Below are positions 1-11,492 of a DNA stretch of 64,000 bases, one piece after another. Each line of letters starts with the position of its first letter. Position 1 is the first letter of the stretch. Location: NCBI GenBank assembly GCA_015680905.1, contig CM027377.1:38774501-38838500 (forward strand), in the 5' to 3' direction. The stretch is from Coptis chinensis. Its lineage: Eukaryota > Streptophyta > Magnoliopsida > Ranunculales > Ranunculaceae. The notes below the pieces were generated by a model that was not told the origin of the DNA, made no database searches, and was given only the letters and a program-made list of their open reading frames with translations. The position numbers and the translations under genes were made by a program.

Positions 1-784
1 TGACCATAAGACCGTTGTATTTTTTATTAAAGAATATATTTTCTGTCGGTTTGGCATTCCTAAAGCCATCATTAGTGATGGTGGAACACATTTTTGCAAC
101 AGAATTGTTGTATCCCTAGTGAAAAAGTATGGAGTTACACACAAAGTAGCAACTCCGTAGTATGTCCACAAACTAGCGGACAAGTAAAAGTTTGTAATAG
201 GGAAATCAAAAAGATTTTAGAAACAACTGTAAACCCTGATAGGAAAGACTGGTCAAAGCGTCTATCGGATGCCTTTTGGGCGTATAGAACTGCTTTCAAA
301 ACTCCTATAGGTATGTCTCCCTTTAGATTTGTATTTGGGAAACCATGTCATTTGCCCGTTGAATTAGAGCACCGTGCTCTGTGGGCTATAAAAAGCCTTA
401 ACTTTAATATTGATGAGGCGGTGTCAAGCGAAGAGTTGCAATTGAATGAGCTTGAAGAAATCCGTGGCGATTCTTACGATCTCATGAAGGATTATAAAGC
501 GAACATGAAGCGTGTTCATGATAAGCAAATCTTAGCAAAGAGTTTGTGGTCGGTCAAAAGTTTTGCTTTACAACTCCCGTCTACATATTTTCCCAGGGAA
601 ACTAAAACCCGTTGGTGCGGTCCTTTTTACGGTTATTGAAGTCACCCCTTATGGGGCAATCACCTTGGTAAATCCCAATGACAACGGTACCTTTCAAGTT
701 AATGGTCAACGGTTAAAACATTTTCACGAACTTTTGTCCCCCGATGTAGGAAGTCCTTTACGGGACCACATCTATGAGGATTGA
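1..784 (+). pseudogene. Ty3/gypsy (Athila/Tat-like) integrase C-terminal half, broken
   Basis: Retrotransposon integrase, which joins element cDNA to host DNA; only the part after the first catalytic Asp region is in the window. The frame starting at base 2 reads an integrase core with the ISDGGTHFCN segment (second catalytic Asp) and stops at about 163. The next frame continues with TSGQVKVCNREIKK (third catalytic Glu region, here GQVKV rather than the usual GQVEV) and KTPIGMSPFRFVFGKPCHLP, a signature of plant Athila/Tat integrases. Another frame (563-784) carries the C-terminal end (LLYNSRLHIFPGKL, FQVNGQRLKHF). At least two frame changes mean it cannot be functional. The 5' part of the element lies outside the window. 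Lineage is inferred from motif resemblance. Confidence 0.88.
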
Positions 785-1103
785 CATTTGTCATTGGTGT
801 ACTTCCTTTCACTTCCATATAGTGGTAAGTGCACCATTCAGGTAACCGGCCCTCCCTATGGAATGTGTGCTGTAAGTACGGATCCTAAGTCCACGGTTAA
901 CATAATTCACGTTTTCCACTTTTGCATGTTTTCTGGATTTTTGAGTCATGTTCCTCTATGGGGTGAATTATGTATTTATTGTTTTTCGTTTTTCTTATAA
1001 TAAACTAATAAAAAATAAAAAATTCTAAATCGTAGAAATAGCAATCCAACAAGTCTTGGGAATCTGACTTTAAACGACCCACGTTAGAACAAATGTTGTG
1101 TTT

Positions 1104-1128
1104 AAAAATTTGTTTGGGGGTGGGCAGT
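1104..1128 (+). other. Polypurine-tract-like motif, first copy
   Basis: The TTTGGGGGTGGG string here resembles the TTTGGGGGTGG motif that sits just before the 3' LTR at 6,494. It lies about 320 bp after the integrase remnant. It could be an internal (central) PPT or the relic of an older terminus. Confidence 0.4.
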
Positions 1129-1795
1129 CGGTCTTTCCATCTGGATTGTTCGAACTTTCCATTTGTGTTGCTTAGGCCCATTACTTGTAGTTCAATTGGG
1201 TTGACGTTAACTAAAACTTAGATTTCCTTCGTTCGCATAACTTACGTCACACATGCACTTTGAGGCATTTTTCCACCTTCTTATACGTCACCCATGGTTG
1301 GAATTGAGTGTTTTATGGATCATTGGATTGGAAATTCTCTACTGATCATTTCCATAACTCATTCACCAAAATCGGGCCAGTAACAAAGTGGAAAATTGAA
1401 TTTGAAATTGCGCGAAAAATCGAGAAATTTCGGAATTCAAATTGGGCTTGGGCCCAAACTTCCTTGCAAGACTAGCAGGCCGCTGCCCCTTCCTTCCCAA
1501 AAATGCATAGTTCTTTCCTTTCCAATCCCGCCTGTTACCAAGTTTAAAACAAACCTTAAACACCAAAAAAAAAAAAAAAAGGAAACCTAACTACACCCAC
1601 GCCAAGCAATTCAATCCAAGTGAAATCTTCTCCAAACCATTACCACCACCAACCCCAACTCTGAAAACAGCCACCAATTCAAGTACCCACCACCGCCACC
1701 ACCGTTGTTTTTAGTTGTTTTCTTCAAACTCACCTCCCCCACAGTCTACAAAACCATTAGTTGTCGGAAACTTCAATGCTTTCTGACGAAGAATT
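1129..1795 (+). other. Retrotransposon spacer with no recognisable coding
   Basis: No convincing reading frame. It holds an A-run near 1,564-1,580 and a CCACCA-rich stretch near 1,640-1,735. It is probably untranslated spacer between pol and the env-like remnant. An ATG near 1,776 opens a short frame (MLSDEEF) that soon stops and may be the original start of the following remnant, now frameshifted. Confidence 0.4.
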
Positions 1796-2140
1796 TTGCG
1801 AGCACGCGTTTTTGTCGGCGACTTCACGCCATTTTACGACGCAGAGATGATTAGGAGGGATTGGAACGGATTGTGGTACTCGACTGAGGAGTTCTATCAC
1901 TATGATTTGGCAGAACAATTTTATAAGAAGCGAGAATTAGAGGGGGATAGGATTTTCATAAAGGTAGCAGGAACAAGGAGGGAAGTAACGAGACAGTTGT
2001 TGGCTGAACTGTTAGGAATTACGCTTGAAAACAACCTAGTAACGACAATTCAGGAATCCCAGTATACTGGAGTTCCTGCTTTGATGAAAGATACTGTCGT
2101 GGAGGGTGAATACAATCCGACATCTCATTCGTCCGCTTGA
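1796..2140 (+). pseudogene. Env-like / plant transposon ORF remnant, copy 1
   Basis: A frame of about 114 residues containing MIRRDWNGLWYSTEEFYHYD, then FYKKRELEGDRIFIKVAGTRR and LLAELLGITL. The pattern (aromatic residues, then a 'dR.f.kV.G....t...l.elLgi' block) resembles the plant retrotransposon ORF found downstream of pol in Athila-type elements (putative plant transposon protein domain). The frame has no ATG of its own; an ATG about 20 bp upstream is in another frame, so it is broken. The flanking stretch up to about 2,930 keeps only short frames. Function unknown; membership in the gypsy element is inferred from position. Confidence 0.5.
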
Positions 2141-3764
2141 TCAACCACGAGAACCAATCAACGGGTAGCTTCGGTGGATTGGTAGGAACGCCTTGGGAAA
2201 GACAAAGTCAGTGATATCGGTCTGCAATGTCTGCACGTTCTCTGGATTTTGCAAACAAATAAGTATAATTTCTGCATCATCGATTTAATGTTTAATGTGA
2301 TTAGAGGAGAGGGAAAGAGCTTGGCGCCTCTTCCCGTATTGATCACTAAGATCATGCTCTCCTTTAGAGCTGTCGCAAAATCTGCTCCTATTAAGATCAA
2401 ATTGCATTCTAATGCAAGTATCTATACCGATTGCATCCAAGAGACTTGACCGTTGTCTGAAGGAAAGGTGGTTGAGTCAGAGGATGAAAGGGAGGATATG
2501 ACATGTCTGGATGATGATGCATTAGATAGTTGTAGTTCTAATTTAGAATGCATGCAAGTGTTGCAAACTGCCTTGCGTTGCGTTTATGGTATTTGTGAAA
2601 ATATCCGAGATAGATAGATTGTAGTTCGAAATAAAGCAAACGAACCTTTGACGAGACTTGAAATGCTTTCGAAAGGGGTCGGGACGATATCTTGTCTAAC
2701 TTGGAGACTATCCACCAAAGATCACCAAGCCCGATTATGTAATACTCATGATGAGATGGAAGCCGCGGCGCTTGTTCCGAATAGAGATGCTACGACGCAT
2801 GCCACCAGTGGAGGATTCTGTTTTAGCCGAGTCCGAAAGGCATGAGCGTCGTCGCCGCCGGACGACAGATGGTTCAATCCATTCTCCATCCCGGGGCCAA
2901 TCTCCATCGGGGTCCATCTTCATCACATAACTAGGTGTTCACCATCGGTTTGTGTTATTTGTTATTTCATGATTTTGTTTTATTAGTTGGATTTTAATTC
3001 GGTTGTTCAATTTAAATATTAAGGTGTTTGTTTTATGTTGTTTGGTTTTAAATTTTAGTTTTAAGATAATTGGTTATTTTCGAGTTACGCTTTGTTTTAT
3101 CATTAAACCCACCTTCCCGACTTGTTTGGGGGTGATAATATTTATTCAGAGCATAATTCGTTATATGATCATCTGCTGTAAACTTGTCTTGGAGGAAAGG
3201 TTGAGAATTTGGATGATATTGGCATATCTATGATTTGTGTGGTGGTAGCATGAAATCTAGGAGAGTTTAGAAGTTACTATTCTAAATCCAGTATGAAAGA
3301 TACCAGGATTTTTAGAAAATCACGAAGATGGTTTGTTTCCGTTTTTGGGTTTGGAATTTTTCTATTTCCAGAAATTGCCTTAAAACAATTTGGGAACTTG
3401 CCGATTTGTTTTGGAAGCTCAGAACCTATTTAAACTCCCTTCATTCTACACTAACAAACCACACTACACCCTACCATCATCCCGCACCTTTCACTCCAAG
3501 CTTTTCCTTCTTTTTCCTCTAAACTTCTGTTTCAAAGCACTTACGAGCGCGCCTGCGCCCTGTACACTTTCAGAAAGTTTACTCAGAGCGTGACCAGCGC
3601 CCCTTGGCGCGACTTCGCTCCCAAACACTGTAATTCCAAAACCCACAAAACCCGAATCCCGCTTCAAAGCGAAGCGGCGCCGGCCTTGCCATCTGTGAAC
3701 ACGGAAATTCAAATTTTCTGAGGGTCATTCTAGGATTTTTGGAACTGTTCAAAGAGTCGTTGAG
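2141..3764 (+). other. Decayed retrotransposon interior without clear coding
   Basis: Only short frames. I see GC-richer patches at 2,760-2,900 and 3,540-3,690 and AT-rich spacer between. No recognisable protein. It lies between two env-like remnants inside the gypsy element. Confidence 0.4.
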
Positions 3765-4321
3765 ATGACATCTCCTATAGTCATACCTGAACAGTCTTTC
3801 GAAGACGTGTTGGGAACCGAGGCCTATGGATATTGGTTCCGACACATGATCCTGCAGTTAGGATGGCGTCATCTACTGGTAAGTGATGACGATTCATATT
3901 CACCACAGCTTACTGCTTATTTCTACGACCACGTTAAATTCTATTGTAATCGGGATGGAGAACAAGAATTCTCCGTCGTGAGTCGATGACACGACACATA
4001 AATTCAATAAAAATGTGGTGGCTTTAGTTTGGGATTACCGATGCGATCCTGTTCACACATGGGCATATATGGCCGATAATGCATACCTTTATGATTATAC
4101 ATATTTCCATGAGTATTATGGGGAGGGTATTTCGAGTAATGGATGTGGGGCGATATAGCATTGCCCTTGGTAGCCTTTCCCTAAACATAGGCACCACCAT
4201 GTTATTCATCCCGATGAATATTTTGGGGGAATGGCGTTCATTTACGCAAACGATGCTGGCGGTGACATTTTCCTCGCTTTATTTGAGGGATATCGCCCGA
4301 TATGACATTCCCGAGTTTTAG
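3765..4321 (+). pseudogene. Env-like / plant transposon ORF remnant, copy 2
   Basis: An ATG at 3,765 opens a 74-residue frame with VLGTEAYGYWFRHMILQLGW and LTAYFYDHVKFYCNRDGEQE, ending at 3,989. Weak coding-like text continues in shifted frames to about 4,320. It looks like the downstream accessory ORF of an Athila-type element, heavily frameshifted. I cannot assign a function; the link to copy 1 is by position and general composition only. Confidence 0.35.
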
Positions 4322-6458
4322 TCGCTAGTCTTAAGAGAGCCCAAAGCATGGGTAAAGTATCTTCTTATGCCTGTTTTGGTAAGCCGCATCATGCATAGTT
4401 GTTTACGTATTACGTGCACAATTCCACAGATGGAAAAGGGTTGAAGTCATGAGACCCACTGATTGGAGTGGTTCGCTCATTGCGAATAATGACTTGGTAG
4501 GGATGGCAGTGCGACCTCATTTGGTCGCCCGTACATCCCATCGGACATAATAACACTTAACAGGTTAGCATTAGTAGATGATAAATGGCGGCAAGCTTGG
4601 CAAGTTATAATGGGTGGCGGGATCTTGAGAAGGAACCTCATCTCTTTCTTGAGGGAGGAGGATGTTTAAGCGGGAGATAAGGTAATTTTTTAGTTTTGTT
4701 ATTGTCTGCTTATGTCCCAAGCAATTTAATTCTGTTAACCCCATAATGGGTGGATCTCTTATAGAGTTGCGTCAGTATTTTTATTTTCCCTATATTAGTA
4801 TGTTCTAACCTTGTTTTGCAGATGTTCCTGAATTTCCGCGTTTTCATGGTATTTTTTCTACCCTCTTTATTTAAATGCTTTGAGGACAAAGCATGCTTCT
4901 TGTTTGGGGGGGGGGGGGGGGGGCATAGAAACATGTGTAATTAAGGCATATGTTAGGATATAGATATGTATAACATGCATTTTTTTTCAAGTTAAATTTT
5001 TTTAAAAATATAAATAAATAAGTTTATGCTATACACTTAGGAATATTGGTATTATTTTCTTTCTCTATGCTCTTAACAATCTAGAAGTCTCACGTAGCTT
5101 TTGCATCAGAATAATTGTTAGAAACTTAGGTTAATATGTAGGTAATAATCTTTGCATCTATCTATAAATATATTACATGAGTATTTATGATTGTTAGCAG
5201 TAAGTTTCTGAAATCTAGGCTAGAGTACTTATTCTACAAATCCTGTGAGAATATAGCCTAAAGCCTTATATAAGCGAAACATTTGAGAAATGACACAAGG
5301 GAGAAGTAAAATCCGGATAGAGAAATCACACGTCCACTTGCTTGATCACTATGCCATATCCTAAGCGAGAATTTAGGCCCTCTTTGGATCGATATAGCCG
5401 AAATTCAACCCTATGAATTATTTTCGCTAGTAAGCCCCTCACGAGCCTTTCTTTAGCCTTTCATAACCCACAAATCCTTTTACCTGTTACAAAAACAAAA
5501 CAAAATAAAAAATAAAAAATCAACCTACCCAATCTAGAATAAGTCCGAGAATAGAATGAGGAAGAAAGAAGAAGAAAAACCGTGTAAACAAAAGTTAGTT
5601 AATTGCTCGAGAAAATAAAGAAAAGAAGTTTCCATCCAAAGAAAAGAAAAATAAAAAATAGAAATAAATAAAAACTTCAAAAAAATAGAATAAAAGGAGT
5701 CAAAAGCCAAAGAAAAGAAAAAGAAAAATATGGCTAAGGATGGAAACAAAGTATAGAAGCAAAAGAAAATAACAAGGTTTTCTCTAAGTTACATAATATG
5801 AAGACTCTATTATCTCGGACTTGTCCTTTTGAATATCCATTTCCTTCCTTCTTAAACCATCTCCTAATCCCATGACACCTAATAAAGACCTCTAGCTCAA
5901 TTAGGAATAGGTTAGTGTGATAGTAAGTGGCAGATGTGTTTGATCGATTCGGCTTCCTTGTTGTCATTGAGATTGTAAGGTAAAAGTGCCCATCGCATGA
6001 CTGGAGTAGCTAAACTTCGAGCGGAAAAATCAGTGGTTTTAGATCTTGACATTTATGTGAGGACCTACTTAAGGACGCTTATTCGAAGTTTTTCAGAAAC
6101 GAACCGCTAGGCATTTCATAGTATTACTCATAGTATATATATTTGTATCATAGATGATTGATTATTATGCATATATTAGTTTTGGTTTTTGACTTGGTTA
6201 TTCTTATTCAATTGCTAGTGAGATGTATAGATAGTCGAGACATGAATGAGGAAACAATAGTTTTATTTCTTAGTCGTTGTAGTATAGATGAAGTTTGTGA
6301 GTACCTTCACTGGAAAACTCTCACGAGGCTATAACTCGTCCACTAGGGAATTTCTAGTGGTTTAAGGCCTTGTTGCATATGGTCAATGCAATCGCACTCA
6401 GCGAAATGAGAGTAGATAGAACTCCATTTTGGTCACTTATTCTACTTTCTCATATTCG
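4322..6458 (+). other. Retrotransposon 3' untranslated region with poly-G tract
   Basis: No gene seen. It contains a GAGGACAAAGCATG plus TTTGGGG motif ending in an uninterrupted run of 18 G (4,906-4,923), a second copy of the PPT-like signal. An A/G-rich, purine-biased stretch spans 5,500-5,730. The rest is AT-rich spacer leading to the 3' LTR. Confidence 0.5.
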
Positions 6459-6493
6459 CTTGAGGACAAGCAAAATGTTGTTTGGGGGTGGTT
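6459..6493 (+). other. 3' polypurine tract of the gypsy element
   Basis: CTTGAGGACAAGCAAAATG followed by TTTGGGGGTGG lies directly before the LTR start TGATAAG. A GAGGACAAGCAA plus TTTGGGGGTG signal is usual before the 3' LTR in plant Athila/Tat elements and primes plus-strand DNA synthesis. Confidence 0.75.
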
Positions 6494-9058
6494 TGATAAG
6501 TGCCCAAAACTGTAGTTTTAACCCTGTAACAGTCATACTTTTAGACTAATTATGTGAGTAATAATTAAGAGTTAATACTTATTACGTGTTTTTATGCGTT
6601 TCAGGCTTCAAAGTCAATTATGTGCAGAAATATGCCACTTTGATGAGATAAAGGAGAAATGGTTGGTTGCTAAGGAGTTCTTTAATTAAAGGCCAAGATT
6701 TAAGAAGACAGAGCCTTTCTAATGCCCGGTCAAAGCTGAAAAGTCAAAGTCAACGCGGGCGGAAACAGCACTCAAAGTTAGCAGAACTTCTGAAGGCCGT
6801 ATCTTTGGACTCAGACCTCGGAATTGGGCCTACCTTATGTCAAAACGACCGTCTCGGAAAGAGCTTTACAATGGTCTAAGTCTTGACCCAATCAGAGGAG
6901 CATAAGTGAAGGAAAAAGTCTATTGAAGCCAACTGCAGCTGAAGAGGCCTTTTTGGACTGAAAGAATTGGGTTTTGGGCCTGATTCTCTGGCCCAAAACA
7001 TGGCTCCAACCCATGCACGATTTTTGGATCTGAAAGTATATAAAACAAAGCTGAACTCTTTGTTAATGGTAGCTAGTTAGACCTAAAAATATATATAATT
7101 CTAGATCTAGTTTTCAGTAAATTAATTAAGTTTAAGTTCCATTTCCAATTCTTGTTTTAGATTAAGTCTTTGAATCATTGTTCTTGATTGATTAGATAAA
7201 TAAAATAGTTATTTTGTCAATTTCGACTTTTGTTATTTCAATTTATAGATCTAGTTTTAATTCTTGTTGATTATCATTTCGTAGTTTAAGTAGATTGAAC
7301 ATTGTTACTTAAATTAGTTAAGTTAGAATTTTAATATGATGTGTAGTTATAATTCAATGGGAAATGATGGCTTGATGACTCAAGGCTAAAACCTCCATTA
7401 GAGGGGTTGATGAAGCTTTGATGAAAACTTAGTGGTATAGTGTAGAAGCGTTGTAGAATCTATTCCACTCTAGAAGGTCATGATTCGCCATGAGAATGGG
7501 TGGACGACCTCACATGCTAGTTAGTATTTGGTAGAAATGCCATGAACACTAGGGATTAGAACTTCGAAATTTTTTTGCGTAAGAGCGTAAGAATCGAGAT
7601 ACAAGAATCTATGCTAGGTTATTAAGTTGGATTCGAGGTGGATTCAATTCCCCTCTAATCCTTTATCTAGATTAAAAAACAATCATATTTCCATAGCATT
7701 CGTAGTTTAAATTCAACATAATCAATTTCATATTGTATCGTAGTATAACACCCTTCGTAAAGCTCTCATTAGACTTAAGACCGATTCATTAGACTAGAAA
7801 ACATTCCATGCTAGAGAACTAGGAGTGGAACGAACTTGTTACTCCACTCTATTTCGATAGAATTGAGAGTAGAAACTTTGATAAAATTTAGACTCTTAAG
7901 ATAGTTTTAGTTTACTTACGTTTTGAGTTCATCATTCATTTCGTAGGTAAATTATCATTTTTACATTTTATCACGCGCGAGATTGTTCTGGAGCATCAGC
8001 AGTCCAACTTTGTACAGTCTCAGTCATTTTGGGACCGGATGTCAAATCTAAGCCTAATTCCTAAGTAGTGACTCTAGAATATTAAAGAGTAAATCCGGAT
8101 TTTTACACGAGCAGCATAACCCTCCCCCTGAGGGGGGGGGGATTAGCTCATGGTCATAGAAGGAATAATAAAACTTGATGTATACATTAAGTAAATAAAT
8201 TGGGGCGAGGAATTAAACTAGAAAAGAAATGACTATTATTAAAGGGTAAAATAACTACGATTTAAAAATTTCTTTGGAATGGAAATGAGAATGTAAGTCT
8301 TGAAGAAATAAACTAACTAAAGGAAGCTAAAGCATGAAAATGTTGAAGGCAAAATAATGAAGGCGACCCCCCTATATATAGGCCGGAGGATCGAAGGCGG
8401 TTTAATTTGATGTTGTTTGTTTGCTAATTGAGTTGTTCAAAACTTTGAGAATCAAAGTTTTGTTTTTACCCATTTGTTTTGTCCTTTTCGTATTAAAGTT
8501 TTTGTCTTGTAGCTCATTTCAATTCAAACCACCGGGTTTGAATTAGTGCGATATCTTCTCTCTTATCGGTGGTACCAAATTGAAACCATCCTTTGCCACC
8601 TGCCTATCTTGACTCGTCATGCCTTCGGACCAGCAGAGTGGGTCCACTTAGTGTGTCGATGGCGCCGATTTTTGGCGTTTTTACGACTTTTCGTCGCTTG
8701 CAGAGAGTTGTCGCTGGTATTATGGCGACTTCACTAGCCAACGTCGGCATCTAGATTTATCCGATTTGAGCTTCGGAAGTTTGCTGCTTCTTTATATGTG
8801 GACCCGTTTTGCACTGGTTTTGTTCTTTTGGAAACTTCGGCTCTAGTCAGGCTTTGTTGGGCTTCACGGGGGTTGAGTGGGAAACTTCAAATATTCCCGT
8901 ATTCCCGTACTTCGATGCATGTTTTATCACTATATTTATTTTAATTGCGAAAACATGTAAAAGTACGAAAATATAATTATTACATGATTATTAAACACAT
9001 AATCGACCAAAATACTATGTCTCTCGGGGTTTAATATTACAGTTTTGGGTGCTTATCA
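6494..9058 (+). repeat. 3' LTR of the Ty3/gypsy (Athila/Tat-like) element
   Basis: Begins TGATAAGTGCCCAAAACTG and ends CAGTTTTGGGTGCTTATCA, so the two ends are an inverted repeat of about 20 bp with canonical TG...CA termini. It starts right after the PPT. A TATA-like GTATATAAAAC near 7,036 fits a U3 promoter with transcription starting near 7,065. A run of G at 8,131-8,141 lies inside the U5 side. The 5' LTR is outside the window, so neither LTR age nor target duplication can be judged; the bases after the end are GATAT. The length of 2,565 bp is long but may include nested sequence. Confidence 0.75.
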
Positions 9059-10725
9059 GATATTCTAGTTCACTTGTGTGATTATGTTGAATTGATGTTG
9101 TTATAGTTAACTTGCTTGGTTCTGTTTTAGTTATGTCTTGATGGTGGACTTGTTTTGTTAGTGAATGAGACTTGCGTTTGCTTCTGTGATGCAATGTTAT
9201 GGTTTTGCTGCTACAGTTGTGGTGTTGCTACTATAGTATATATGACAGAATTTAAAGTTTCTTTATTAGAAATACTTAAGAGGGAAGATCACCCTTACAG
9301 GACACAGATACACACACCACACTTAGAATCACTTGGGATATTCAACAACACAACAACACTCAGCCTCACACACATGACAATTGAACACAAGTTTGTTATT
9401 CATCTCTGTAGGTAACATTGGTTTAGCTGTAGTTAGTCTCTCCTTTTTACCACATCCAACCCAATCACAATGGAGCCATAATTCAACCACCTTGTCTGAT
9501 TCATTGACATGCTTTACCAAATTCATGACTCCTCTGCATGGATTAAGGTCATTATCCATAACCCTTCGACATCTCTTGTGTAGGTATGGGCATTGTAAAG
9601 CTGTGTGGCCTTCTTGGTAACATAGTTGACAAATCTATTTATAGAAAATAAAATTAGATAAGTTATAGACTTTGACACAATTCGAGTTATATATTACCTT
9701 ATCGGAATTGAGCCCTACTGTAAGTAGGTTAATTAGGTTTTAGTCCTACTTTCTGTCATTACCAATTGAATTAGCTAGTAAGGTTTGGAGAATGCACCCA
9801 TATTTGAATATTACATGCTCTAACCTCTTCTGCAGTGAAGATATGTTCTGGAGAAGTAGTGGGGAAGATGACCTCTGCCTTTCCATTTATGAAGGGAAAG
9901 AGTATGTACAATTGGGTTGTAACAGCTCTATTTTTTTGACGGTTGAATTTTTTAGATCAAGTTGGTTGCAAATTGTGACAAGTGTCCATTTATGCTCAAT
10001 TTTTATGATCGTTGGGTTTCAAGCCTAACTTATGGTTTGCACGTGAGACGCACATGTAAGGTATTCTAGGTATTAAGCAAAATACAAGATAGTCAACGAG
10101 TTTGACTACCAAAAGTTGGACTAAAGTCTAATTTCCAACTATAAATGGACCAAAGCCTAATATCGCTACTATAAATAGAACCAAAACCTAAATACCCCGT
10201 AAGGAAATATAACAAGTATTATTGTTTGAACTTTGAAGTATTTGAGTTTTTCATTCAAAATTTCCTAGTACATTAATGTTGATATGCTATTGAAAACTAT
10301 GTTTGATGCTTGAGATTAAAAAACTACAATTAACCACAAGTCGTCATAACTTTACCATCCATGCCAACTTACCTGCATGTTTTAGAGTTATGCAACACTC
10401 TTATTACCTGGCTACATAAAATGGGCTATGTAGTATTGCATACCTAAACCATCAAAGTGCACTATTGCTGCATCACTCAAGTCCTTTGGTTTTGACTATT
10501 GTTCTTGCTTGCATTATCCCTGTCTTTGAAGTTGTAGCAGCTATGATATTGATGTCAAAATCACTACTAACCAACTTCGTTGCTCCTTTGCATAACACAC
10601 TCCCAAACAAAATGATTTTCTAGACTCATCTTCTTTTCCGCATAGACAATGCCACATGTGGAAGAAATTTTGATCCCATTCTTTGGATTAGTTTCTAAGC
10701 CTAATCCCATTCTTTGGATTAGTTT
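9059..10725. other. Intergenic stretch with no recognisable gene
   Basis: Short overlapping frames at 9,155-9,620 on both strands do not match a family I know. A near-exact duplication of a unit of about 30 bp around CCATTCTTTGGATTAGTTTC occurs at 10,672-10,730, next to the broken edge of the copia LTR. Confidence 0.5.
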
Positions 10726-11067
10726 CAAGACTTGGTTTTCCAAAACCTAACTTCTGTTTTTATAGTAATTTGAAATTTTAGCTTGTCTATGAAATTTCAC
10801 GTTTACTGTAGACAAATTAGAACCTGAGATGTTAAGGCATGAGTGCAGGAGTGCTCTTGGCAAGGCCAATCTAAGCGCGTTCGTGCCCTCTTATTTTTCC
10901 ATTCCAAAACTCTAGTAGACATGTTTCATGAGAAACTGAAAAAAAAACTATCTTCTTTTTCACGGCAAGGGCGCGGGCACGCCTTGGTCACGACTGCGCG
11001 CTCAGACCTTTTCACACGAATAGTACTAGTTTATCTCCTCTTCCTCATGTGAAGGATAACTCCAACA
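10726..11067 (-). repeat. Truncated 3' LTR of Ty1/copia element
   Basis: Closely matches the U3 half of the LTR at about 16,205-16,559 (shared CAAGACTTGGTTTTCCAAAA, CATGAGAA.CTGAAAAAAA, GGCAAGGGCGCGGGCACGCC, GGATAACTCCAACA). It ends correctly in CAACA at 11,067 beside the PPT but stops matching at 10,726, so the R-U5 half (about 370 bp) is missing. Compared with the 5' LTR it also lacks about 15 bp (near 10,997) and carries scattered substitutions, so the element is not young. Confidence 0.88.
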
Positions 11068-11084
11068 ATCTCCCCCTCCTGAAC
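11068..11084 (-). other. Polypurine tract of the copia element
   Basis: On the minus strand GTTCAGGAGGGGGAGAT runs straight into the LTR start TGTTGGAG. This is the plus-strand primer site of reverse transcription and fixes the element's orientation as minus. Confidence 0.85.
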
Positions 11085-11165
11085 AGTGAGAGGGGATACC
11101 TCCATGCATTCCCAAATCAACAGGAGTGTGCTACCATTCCGGCGGTAGCACAACAAACATCAAAC

Positions 11166-11483
11166 TTACTTTTTGGTAAGACTTTGATTGGTCATCATAT
11201 CTGATTCGTTCTTGTCGGTATGGATCTTCTCAATACACAAATTCTTGTCTTTGAGAACTTTTCTAATCCAATGATAACGCACATCTATGTGCTTGGATCT
11301 AGAATAAAAACTCGGATTCTTGCTCAAATGGATGGCGCTCTGACTGTCACATAGAACTACAAATTGTTTCTGCTTTAGCCTTAGTTCATAAAAAAACCTC
11401 TTCCTCCATAACATCTCTTTGCAACACTCAGTGGCTACAATATACTTGACTTCTGTAGTGAAGATGACAACACATTTTTGCAA
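11166..11483 (-). pseudogene. Ty1/copia RNase H domain
   Basis: The C-terminal domain of the Pol polyprotein; it removes RNA from RNA:DNA hybrids during reverse transcription. The reading frame shows ATECCKEMLWRKRFFYELRL, VVLCDSQSAIHLSKNPSFYS and SKHIDVRYHWIR, the usual order of copia RNase H motifs (catalytic Asp in CDSQSA). It ends with a stop just before the PPT. It is separated from the RT frame by a stop and frame change near 11,485, so the polyprotein is broken here. Confidence 0.9.
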
Positions 11484-11492
11484 CTTAGATTG

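Noticed and set aside
9155-9620. Overlapping frames on both strands that could be a small gene
   Set aside because: No start context, no recognisable motif, and frames overlap on opposite strands without codon-like bias.
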